A DNA stretch of 64,000 bases from Photobacterium arenosum (GTDB taxonomy: Bacteria > Pseudomonadota > Gammaproteobacteria > Enterobacterales > Vibrionaceae): NCBI RefSeq assembly GCF_014841115.1, contig NZ_JACYTP010000008.1:1-64000 (forward strand), in the 5' to 3' direction. The notes beneath the pieces were generated by a model. That model saw nothing but the letters and a program-made list of their open reading frames with translations, ran no database searches and was not told the origin of the DNA. Both the position numbers and the translations under genes were made by a program. Shown piece after piece: positions 35,757 through 45,500 of this stretch (within the stretch, counting starts at the first letter, position 1; each line of letters begins with the position of its first letter).

Positions 35757-37334
35757 ATGTCTGAGCAAATTATAATATTTGACACCACTTTGCGAGATGG
35801 TGAGCAAGCTCTTTTATCAAGTCTTTCAGTGAATGAAAAACTTCAAATTGCGCTGGCACTTGAGCGACTCGGAGTCGATGTGATGGAAGTTGGATTTCCT
35901 GTCTCATCACCGGGTGATTTTCAGTCAGTGCAGACGATTGCACAGCAAATTAAGAATAGTCGTGTATGCGCACTGGCCCGTGCTGTAGTGAGTGATATTG
36001 ATACGGCAGCACAAGCGCTGAAAGTTGCAGATCAATTTCGGTTGCATACTTTTATTTCAACCTCGACAATTCATATTGAACATAAGTTACGGAGCAATTT
36101 CGACAGTGTTTTGCAAAGGGCTGTCAGAGCGATTCAACATGCAAGAAAATATACGGATGATGTGGAGTTTTCCTGTGAAGATGCTGGCCGGACACCACTA
36201 GATAATTTGTGTCGCATGGTCGAGTCTGCTATTTCAGCAGGGGCGAGAACAATCAACATACCAGATACGGTAGGATACACAACTCCGGATGAATTTGGTG
36301 GAATCATTAAAAACATATTCAACCGTGTGCCTAATATCGATCAGGCTGTCATTTCCGTTCATTGTCACAACGATTTAGGTTTGGCTGTTGCGAATTCTAT
36401 TTCTGCGATTCAGCATGGTGCGCGTCAGATTGAATGTACCATGAATGGTATTGGAGAGCGTGCTGGGAATTGTTCTCTGGAAGAGATCGCTATGATTCTG
36501 AAAAATAAAGAACCTACTCTTGGTTTTTTGACAAAAATTGAATCAACAGAGATCTACCGCACAAGTCAGTTGGTGAGTCAGTTATGTGATATGCCAGTGC
36601 AGCCAAACAAAGCCATTGTTGGAGCAAATGCTTTCTCTCATTCTTCGGGAATTCATCAGGATGGTGTTCTGAAAGGGAAGAATACTTATGAGATCATGAC
36701 TCCTGAAAGTGTTGGACTAAATAAAAATAATTTAAATTTAACTTCACGTTCAGGCCGTCATGTGATTAAACATCGATTATCAGAAATGGGATATTCTGAA
36801 AAAGAATACAACCTTGAAAATATATACCAGAAATTCTTAGAAATTGCTGATAGGAAAGGTCAGGTATTTGATTATGATCTTGAAGCGCTATTATTTCAGA
36901 ATAAAAAAGTTGGATTTGTTCACGAACCATATCAGATTGATTTTTTTAATATTATTACGGGACTAAATGACAAAGTGACGGCAACTGTGAGCTTGCTTGT
37001 TAAATCTGTGATGAATCAATATGGCAACCAAGTTATTGAAACTGCAACCGGAAATAGCTCAATTGATGCTATCGTTAAGTGTATAAAGCAGGCTTGTGGT
37101 TACGCGTTTGAAATGGATGATTATAATGTAAGCACAAAAGGTTTTGATTCATCAAAGAAGAGTCAAGTCAATATTTCTGGTTATTACCATGGACGCAAGT
37201 TTTATGGTGTGGGGAAAAATGAAGATGTTGTCACTGCATCTGTGTTGGCAATGATACAAATCATGAATAGTGTGAATCATACACATACTATACTCAATTT
37301 ACGTAAACCTAAGTCAGTCGTTGAGTATTCTTGA
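35757..37334 (+). CDS. leuA: 2-isopropylmalate synthase paralogue
   Basis: A 525-residue acyltransferase of the LeuA family, very close to E. coli LeuA (523) along its whole length. It has [11 protein letters not shown] with the metal-binding Asp at residue 14, the metal-binding [41 protein letters not shown] and a complete C-terminal regulatory domain. AGGAAGGG precedes ATG 35757. The active-site sequence permits 2-oxoisovalerate or a similar keto acid plus acetyl-CoA. The gene is AT-rich, has no leuB, leuC or leuD around it except the fused dehydratase, and sits in the biosynthetic cluster. I read it as a pathway-dedicated copy or a product-insensitive resistance copy of the housekeeping enzyme. 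Confidence 0.9.
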   Translation: MSEQIIIFDTTLRDGEQALLSSLSVNEKLQIALALERLGVDVMEVGFPVSSPGDFQSVQTIAQQIKNSRVCALARAVVSDIDTAAQALKVADQFRLHTFISTSTIHIEHKLRSNFDSVLQRAVRAIQHARKYTDDVEFSCEDAGRTPLDNLCRMVESAISAGARTINIPDTVGYTTPDEFGGIIKNIFNRVPNIDQAVISVHCHNDLGLAVANSISAIQHGARQIECTMNGIGERAGNCSLEEIAMILKNKEPTLGFLTKIESTEIYRTSQLVSQLCDMPVQPNKAIVGANAFSHSSGIHQDGVLKGKNTYEIMTPESVGLNKNNLNLTSRSGRHVIKHRLSEMGYSEKEYNLENIYQKFLEIADRKGQVFDYDLEALLFQNKKVGFVHEPYQIDFFNIITGLNDKVTATVSLLVKSVMNQYGNQVIETATGNSSIDAIVKCIKQACGYAFEMDDYNVSTKGFDSSKKSQVNISGYYHGRKFYGVGKNEDVVTASVLAMIQIMNSVNHTHTILNLRKPKSVVEYS

Positions 37335-37341
37335 GATAAAA

Positions 37342-37371
37342 ACCCCATCATAGGATCTATCCCTATGGGGT
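37342..37371 (+). other. Hairpin after the leuA paralogue
   Basis: ACCCCAT pairs with ATGGGGT around an imperfect inner stem (ATAGGAT/ATCCCTAT). No T-run follows, so it may slow rather than end transcription into the avtA-like gene, or protect the upstream message. Confidence 0.4.
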
Positions 37372-37489
37372 ATGAAATATAAGTTCTCAATTTATCATTC
37401 TTCTTAATAAATGATAATTACTAATTAAACCATGAAGCATTTAAATTAATGTTTACTAATTATTAAAATAATAATTCTGGATTATATAT

Positions 37490-38740
37490 ATGAAACTTTC
37501 AAGCTTTGGTCAGAAATTTAACCAATATTCAGGCATTACTCAGCTTATGGATGATTTAAATGACGGGCTACGCACACCAGGTGCAATTATGCTGGGTGGA
37601 GGAAACCCTGCAGCCATTCCTGAAGTTGTTGATTATTTCTATGGCATTAATCATGAAATGCTGAAAAATGGTGAGTTGATTTCAGCAATGATGAATTATG
37701 ATGGGCCGCAAGGAAAAGATAGCTTCTTGAAATCACTTGCTTTGCTGATGAAGAAGACTTATCAGTGGAATATTACTGAAAAAAATATTACACTCACAAA
37801 TGGTAGCCAGAGTAGTTTCTTCTACCTTTTTAATATATTGGCAGGTAAACAGCCTGATGGTTCTAAAAAGAGAATTCTTTTCCCTATGGCTCCGGAGTAT
37901 ATTGGTTATGCTGATGCTGGTATTGAAGAGGATATTTTTGTTTCTTACTTTCCTGAAATAGAAATGTTGAGTGATCGACAGTTTAAATACCATATAAATT
38001 TTGATGCAGTTCGTGTAGGTGATGATATCGGTGCAATTTGTGTTTCTCGCCCGACGAATCCGACAGGTAATGTATTGACAAATGAAGAAATTAACAAGCT
38101 AGATCAAATTGCAAGGGATAAAAAAATTCCTTTGATTATCGATAACGCTTATGGACTCCCTTTTCCTAACATCATATTTGAAGATGTGGTGCCTTTTTGG
38201 AATGATAATACGATTCTATGCATGAGTCTTTCTAAAATGGGTTTACCTGGTTTGAGATGTGGGATAATCATTGCCAGTGAGGAAATGACACAGGTTTTAA
38301 CTAATCTTAACGGTATCATTAGCCTGGCGCCAAGTAGTATGGGGCCTGCGATTGCGAACCATATTTTAAATAAGAATGAACTTTTCAAACTGAGTGAATC
38401 AGTAATCAAACCCTATTATGCTAAAAAAGCACAATTTGCCATGGAGTTATTATTGAATTCAATTAAGGATTCAAGGTTTCGTATCCATAAACCGCAAGGT
38501 GCTATTTTTCTGTGGTTATGGTTTGATGAACTGCCTATTTCTACAATGAGCTTGTATAAAAAATTAAAAGATCGTGGAGTGCTCGTTGTTCCGGGAGAGT
38601 ATTTTTTCTTCGGGCAAAGTGAGTTCCCTCTGCATGCCAGCCAATGTCTGCGACTGAGCTATGTACAATCTGAAGATGTCATGAAGAAAGGTATTGAAAT
38701 CATAAAAGAAGAAGTCATGAAAGCCTACCAAGCGTGTTAG
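37490..38740 (+). CDS. avtA: Valine-pyruvate aminotransferase-like enzyme
   Basis: A 416-residue PLP enzyme strongly like E. coli AvtA (417) throughout: DDLNDGLRTPGAIMLGGGNP, LTNGSQSSFFYLFN, FPMAPEYIGYADAGIEED, SRPTNPTGN, IIDNAYGLPFPNIIF, and PLP lysine K249 in CMSLSKMGLPGLRCG. AvtA moves amino groups between alanine/pyruvate and valine or other aliphatic 2-oxo acids. As the last gene of an AT-rich cluster with LeuA and dehydratase homologues, it could aminate the chain-extended keto acid. It is separated from the leuA paralogue by 155 bases, so it may have its own promoter. A terminator follows. Confidence 0.92.
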   Translation: MKLSSFGQKFNQYSGITQLMDDLNDGLRTPGAIMLGGGNPAAIPEVVDYFYGINHEMLKNGELISAMMNYDGPQGKDSFLKSLALLMKKTYQWNITEKNITLTNGSQSSFFYLFNILAGKQPDGSKKRILFPMAPEYIGYADAGIEEDIFVSYFPEIEMLSDRQFKYHINFDAVRVGDDIGAICVSRPTNPTGNVLTNEEINKLDQIARDKKIPLIIDNAYGLPFPNIIFEDVVPFWNDNTILCMSLSKMGLPGLRCGIIIASEEMTQVLTNLNGIISLAPSSMGPAIANHILNKNELFKLSESVIKPYYAKKAQFAMELLLNSIKDSRFRIHKPQGAIFLWLWFDELPISTMSLYKKLKDRGVLVVPGEYFFFGQSEFPLHASQCLRLSYVQSEDVMKKGIEIIKEEVMKAYQAC

Positions 38741-38763
38741 TTTAATCTTTTGTGCAAAGAAAT

Positions 38764-38797
38764 GAGCTTCATAACCTTATTATGGAGCTCTTTATTT
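38764..38797 (+). terminator. Terminator at the end of the biosynthetic cluster
   Basis: GAGCTTCATAA pairs with TTATGGAGCTC (one mismatch) and is followed by TTTATTT, 24 bases after the avtA-like stop. Confidence 0.7.
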
Positions 38798-39547
38798 GAG
38801 TGAAATTTCGATGTATCCGAAAGATGTAGGCATAAAAATGCCTTTATAAATAAGGTTGAAACTTCATCAAGCTTTGGCTGATTCTGGCGAAAGCTCTACT
38901 TTGTTGTTGATGCTACACCCATCAAACCAGTTATGCACCACACTTATTGCCAAGCAGAAGCAACTGTGCAGTGATGCCATGTTGTTTCGCAAAATTTACT
39001 GTTGAGTAAAATCGATCCCAGGTAATGATGCACAGCTGTGCTATTGAGCGATTCAATGAAGGTACTGAGACATATTACATTAGACTTGCTAAAACGGATG
39101 AGGTATCAATTGCACGTCGTGGCAGAGCCGAAGAGCAAAACATGTAGCTTGATCGACTGGGTTCTTCAATAAAACATCAGTCCATTTCAGACCGTAAAAC
39201 TTCCCCGTAATTAGCATTTCGTACGAAAGGTAATTTTTAGTAATGGCAGATATACGAACAATGTGGTGAAATAATCAGCGCTAGATTGCACTAAATTAGT
39301 GCTCGCTGTACAAGCTTGGTGAACAGCTCACAAATATAGCCATTAATAAGACATTTTATTGGCCTTATGTTCGCTTGGAAGCGTCGTTTTTGGCTGAATC
39401 ACATGAAATCCGCCTGATTAAATTACTTATTTTCCTGTCATTCTGACGGTTTAGGCTGTCATTGTGATTTTATAATTTGTTGTTTTTACTGGATTGTTTT
39501 GAGTCTTGTACTGCATATAATAATGCGCTATTGATCAATTATTCAGT
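38798..39547. other. Gene-free region between the cluster and the giant lipoprotein gene
   Basis: 750 bases with no intact frame of note. Short broken frames occur (for example around 39026-39148, MMHSCAIERFNEG onward), which could be decayed mobile-element or integrase debris, but I recognise no family. The promoter of the giant gene must be near the right end. No inverted or direct repeats matching the left side of the cluster were found by eye. Confidence 0.35.
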
Positions 39548-42500
39548 GTGGCTAACGTGTTCAGACAAATTGTTTTATTGTTGCTTTTTGTACTCCTGTC
39601 GGCTTGTGGCAGTGAAGAAACTTATCCTGAGTATCCGAAAGATCGCCAGCAAGGTATTCTCAGCGGCGTCGTATTTGATGCTGCGGTTTCTAATGCAAGA
39701 GTCAGTGTTTACGAATTCAGCAATGGTAAAGCAGGTCGTTTATTAGCTGCCACCAACACCAACCCGGATGGGCGTTTTTCTATCGCGCTCACGGCCGGGA
39801 CCACGCCGTTGTATATTGAAGCTAACGGTGGCGGATATTTGGATCCGCATTCAAAAAATGTCGTGACAGTGAATGACAGAGGCCCGCTGAAGTTCCGGGC
39901 TTATGTCAATTTTGTGGAAGGTCAAAACCGGAATGTCATGTTGACTCCGCTGACCAATATTGCCGCGGGTCTGGCTGAATATAATTTTCAGCGTTTAGGT
40001 CAACAGACTGCGGCAGCCATTGAATCCGCAAACGCAGCCGTGAACAGCCAGTATGGATTTGATGTCTTTTCGGTTCAGCCACTGGATATTTCTGTCGGTA
40101 ACTACAGCGCTGTTGCCACACAAGGTCATCAGTATGGCGCATTCTTGCTGGCATACTCTTCAGCAGCTTATGAGCTGCTGGAAAAATCAGGCGGCAGTGA
40201 CAAAGAAAAGCTCATTTATACCTCTTACAATCTGGTTGATTTGCAATATCGTGATATTCAGGCAACCGGACAATTGGATGGCTGGTCACTGGATGAAGTC
40301 TCGGCTTTGCCGGTGGCGCTGTCGTTTGGTCTGCAAAAACTGAATGTTGAGTATTACACCAACACATTAGCCCAGCATTTGCTCCGGGTGGTAAATAACC
40401 CGGACATCAATATTTCTTCGACTCCAGCCAGTGATTACACTCCGCTGGTGAATCGTCTGAACAATGCTTCTGGCGGGATTTATGCCCCGCGAGCACCAGT
40501 TTCCATTGATGAAGATGCGCCGGAAGTGGTGCGTTTCGGGAATGAAACCTTGTCCGGCTCTGGATTGGTTTCAGTCAAAGTCACCGACTTTATCGGGATT
40601 GAGTACGCAGAAGTTTTCTTGCAGACCAAAACCGCAGAAAGCGGCTGGGGCGAACTGGAAAACTGTAAAAACGGTATTTCTTCACTCTGTAGTGTGCAGT
40701 CTGAGGCTTTCGACAGTGGTGTGCGTGAAACGCTGGTGGTCACCAAGGTCAATACGCTGGAAATTGATAAGTTATCGGCTGAACCCGTTGAGGGACGTCT
40801 GGTTCTGAAAGTGGCTGATGTGCTCGGAAATGCCGATGATGCGCAATCTGTTTCTTTCCGGTGGGATAACCTCGCGCCAGTGATCAATATCACGTCGCCG
40901 AAGACCTTTAACCCGGTCAATAAGGCATTCTATACCCTGACCGGAACCATCAAAGATGCCGGGTCAGAGATTGCCAGCGCAACCATTGCAGTGAACGCCG
41001 GTGCGCCGGACGTACTGAACTGTACCATGCAAAAAGATCCTGACACTCAGGAAGATGTGTGTGCGTTTACCCAGAATTTCGACCGTGGTCTGTTTATTGG
41101 CGGACAGACCACCTTCTTTCTCACTGCAACGGATGGTAACGGCAACAAAAGTCAGACACAGTATCTGATCCTGTCGGATACCACAGCGCCGACGCAAAGC
41201 GTCGCGTTTCCTGAAGTCGCGATGAAGTTCTTCGACGCAGATACCGGCGAATATCAGGACAACCTGACGCAAGAATATTTCCAGGATCTGTACGGAAAAC
41301 AGTATCTTAACCTGAATTATGCTTATGCCCTGCAAGGGCTGAAAGGCGTTCATCCGGAAGTCGATTTTGCAGACTTTACCACCCTGGTGCTTGATCAGAA
41401 TCAGGTGCCGTATCTGACTCTGAGTGTTTCAGACGCCACGGGCAGCTCTGAAGTGACCAGTTCCTCGGCAGAGGAACTCAATGTCATTGTCACTTATGAA
41501 GCGGGGAAAATCGGTGAGCCGGTCGCGATCACCCGGACAGTGAAAAGTAATCTGGGCCAGCTTCCCCATGAAGTGTTCCCGGCACCCGACAGCGAAGGTT
41601 ATATCAGCGAAGCACGTTATTTCATTCCCTTTGTCCGGGAAATCTTCGGGGCAGACTTTACTCGTGTAGATGAAAGCTACGCGCAAACCATCACCATTGT
41701 GACTGAGGATGGTTCAGGCAACTTATCTGTGCCTTATAAGTTTCAGTTCAAATCTACTTTTAACCTACCTTCAATCAAGGTGACGTCGCCCTATATTGGC
41801 GCGAGTGCAACCATTGAACGTTTAAACGCCTCCGGCCAGTGGGCGTCGATTGCGTCGTGTAAGATGCTTGCTGAGCCGTCGAAAACAGGCGGTGGCACGC
41901 TAAAAGACACGGCTAGCTGTCAGACGCATTCTCAGTTTGCCGGTGAGATCCACCGGGTAACGGTGACGGGGTCTACCCAGTTCTACAAATGGAGTCAGAA
42001 TGCACTGACTGAATTTGACCTGACCGAAGAACACGGCCTGCGCAGCTACGGCATGGTAGGCGGTGAATCCGGGGATCGTGAGTTTATCATCACGGAACTG
42101 TCGGTTTTCCAGTCCGGGTTCTTTGATTACCTGTTTGATAAATCGAATAAAACACAAGGCACGGCTCAGGGCATTCTCTCGGATGTGAATGCCATGTTCG
42201 GGGAGCAGACCAGCCAGTTCTTCGGCTTCAACCCGACCACAACTTATTACGCGAATAATGATGAGTTGCTGACGATTCCAAATCCGCCGTCCAGTAAATA
42301 TCTGTACCGCTTCCTGCTGGAAGCCATGGGTGATATTGCCAATGCGAGTGCGGTACAAAACAGTACGGATCTGGCAAAACTGTATTACACGGATATCGTT
42401 GGAGACGGAAAACCGGATGGAAAGAATGCCGCCGGTCAGCAACTGTATTTTGCCAATGATCCGCTGGGTGAAAATTATTACCGCGAGAAACTGGGCGAAC

Positions 42501-45500
42501 ATTTCTACGACTTTGTGAAAACAAAATTTACCGGCAAAGTCGATGACAAAGTGGCGATGTATTACGCCAACCGCTTTGCGAAATCGGATCCGACGCTGCA
42601 AAGCCAGAAGGTCTTTAACACGCCTGCGGAAGCAGTCGATCAGGAGCCGCCAGCAGTCAGTCTGGATCCGCTGGCCAGTAATGCCATTCAGTTATTCAAC
42701 AAGTGGTATGTGAGCGGGGATCTGAGCGCAATTGTAAATGTGACTGACCCGTCGGGTCTGGATAAAAGCGCGCAGCCGACCAAGCTGGAATTGTTCTGGG
42801 GTGTGGACACCGAGAGCAATGCGACCACGGCAACGGGGATCTTGGCCAATAAAATCGATAACGATGCCTATGCAGAGAAGCATCAGTTTGGATTGGATAC
42901 GGCCAACGACTATCCGGGTATCGCCCGTTTGGATCTGCTGTTGAGTGCAACTGACCGTGAAGGCAACAGCCATGGTTATAACGGCCAGGCCAAAAAAGCG
43001 ACCATCTTTATTGTTGATAACGATCCGCCGAAATATACCTTCGTTCCGCCGTTTAAAGCCGACAGTCTGCCGGATACCACGTATATCAACACCAACTTCA
43101 AACAAACACTGAAATTTGAAGTGGATGAGCGAGTCGGTGAGGATCCGGCCAAGCGTCGATTCATTTTCCGCAACGGCACCAAAGAACGTGTGGTGACGCA
43201 GGAAGAATCCAAATCAGAGAGCAACATCGTGACCCTGTATCTGTGTCTGGATACCCAGTGTGCCGCTGATCTGGAAATTCCGAAACCGGTTCATCTGGAT
43301 GCCGGTTCATGGACGCTGATCACCGAAGGTGCGGATAAACTGGGGAACTTCATTCCTGCCACCGATCCGAATGTCGGTCGTTTCCGGGTGAATGTCGATT
43401 TTCAGGCACCGGAAGTGCTGGATTCTGACGTGGAACTGCTGGGCGGTAACAGCCAATGGTCGCCACTCGCGGTGCTGAATAATGGGATCGGAAATGTCAG
43501 TGCGCTGGGCGATATTGAACTCAAACTGCATACCGGCGCAGGACTGATTGATCTGGCGCCGTGCGGCCCGGATTGCTCAACAGTACCAGCGTATCTGCTG
43601 GGCGATAAAGCCAACACCAAAATGCAGCTGGTCGCGGCGAATCTGGATCATGGTAAAACCTACACGCTCTATATCACCGCGCGGGATACAGCTTATCCGC
43701 CGAATGAAGGGGAAGGCACCTTTGCATTCAAGATTGATAAAATAGGGCCAGCGATCGCGACACCGACGCTGAAAGACGGTACAGCACCTGAGTTATCCGG
43801 CAATATTATGGGGACCAAATTCATTGCCAATATTGCCAGCATTACGGATGACTCCAGTGTTGAAAATATCAGCTTCTGGCAGGAACTGAGCGCCAGTGAA
43901 GTCAAGCTGGTGGAGCCGTTCAAGCCGGAGGGGCTGACCAACATTAATATTGATCTGCAAAAGGCGAATACGTCGCTGATCAATACCAGCGAAGGCCATC
44001 AGATCAAAGTGTTTGTCAAAGCGACAGATAAATATGGCTTCGAGAGCCGCTCAAATGCGGTCTCAACTTACTTCGATAATGAAGGCCCGACAATCACGTT
44101 AAATAACTTTGATGAAGTGAATGACTTCGTTGAGCCGGGTTATGTGTTCAGTATCTCGGTTCAGGACGAGGGCACAGATCCGATCAAACCGGGTTCAGTG
44201 GTTTACTGGACTTACACCGGCACAACCCCACCGCCGGGCGTAGCTGGGACACAGCCAACCAATCCGAACGAGATTGAAACCAATATGCAGCAGAAGTTCA
44301 CCCTGAAAATCAATGCTGAGGATATTCGTGGCAATCTGCAGGATAAAACGACCTTTGCCATTCAGGTGGATACCACACCGCCTGATGCCTCACTAACAGC
44401 GCGTTATCAGAGTAATAACCTTGAAATTAGTCCGGCCCAGACGATCACTGAAGTGGGAACCGTCGACCTCTATCTGAATGCGGTCGATCCTGAAAGTGGC
44501 ATTGATAAGGTGGAAGCAACCCTGTTCCGTGTCGGTACCGAGCAGGGCGAGACCATTGTCTTTAGTCCGGTACCGGGCAACGAAACGCAACGTAAAGCAA
44601 CATTGAATACCCAGATTGCCAACGACGGTAAATACAACCTGGTGGTTGATGTCTATAACAAAACCAAGGTTAACCAAGGGAGCCCGCGTCAGAAAACAAC
44701 CGTAGTACGTCCGCTGACCGTTCAGCGTGAAGGCTACAGCCTGACCGTTCTGAACCCGGCAAACTTCGGGACATTCACTTTTGGCCAGAGCCTGCGTGCT
44801 GAATTCGGCATTCAGAACGCGGAAGGTGCCGTCCTGAATAAACTCGAATGTTGGCTGCGCGAAGATTACACCGGTGACGGCGCGCCGGATAACGATACGT
44901 CGGGCTACTACAAGGTCTACACCAACACTGCCTCGCCTGTGTGCCAGTTCGACAACATTGACCGCAATATGGCGAATAATCCGGTGCTGATCACCCGAAC
45001 AACTGCAAGCAATGACGCCAAAGTTGACCAGATCTTCTCGTTCAACATGGTCGATATCGATGCGCCAGTGATCACGAATAAAGACAACTTCAAACTGAAG
45101 CAAGGTGATGTTGATACGGTTGGAGACGTGAAGAAACTAACAGTACGAGTGACTGTAGATGACGTGCTCTCCGGTATGGACAGCAACGCTGAAGTGAAGT
45201 TGCATAAAGGTCTGACGGAATACGAACCTACTAATATTCAGCCAAGCAATGGTAATAAAACGATTACCTATGCCTTTACAGGAAATTATAACGATTTCAT
45301 TCGTAGTAATGATGTGGAGCACTTTGTGAAAGTTTCTGGCCTGAAAGATAAAGCTGGAAACATTGTACTGGATTCTGATTCAACGATTCAGCTTCAGGTA
45401 CCTAATGTCAAACCAAGTGTTGAAGTGATTGGAATTAAAGAAGGGGACTATATTAATTCTAAAACGGTCGATTTTGCTTTGAAGATTGGTGTTGGCCAAG

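Noticed and set aside
41900..42601. 233-codon minus-strand frame inside the giant lipoprotein gene
   Set aside because: Antisense shadow of a strongly coding frame; same for the 236-codon frame at 44393-45103.
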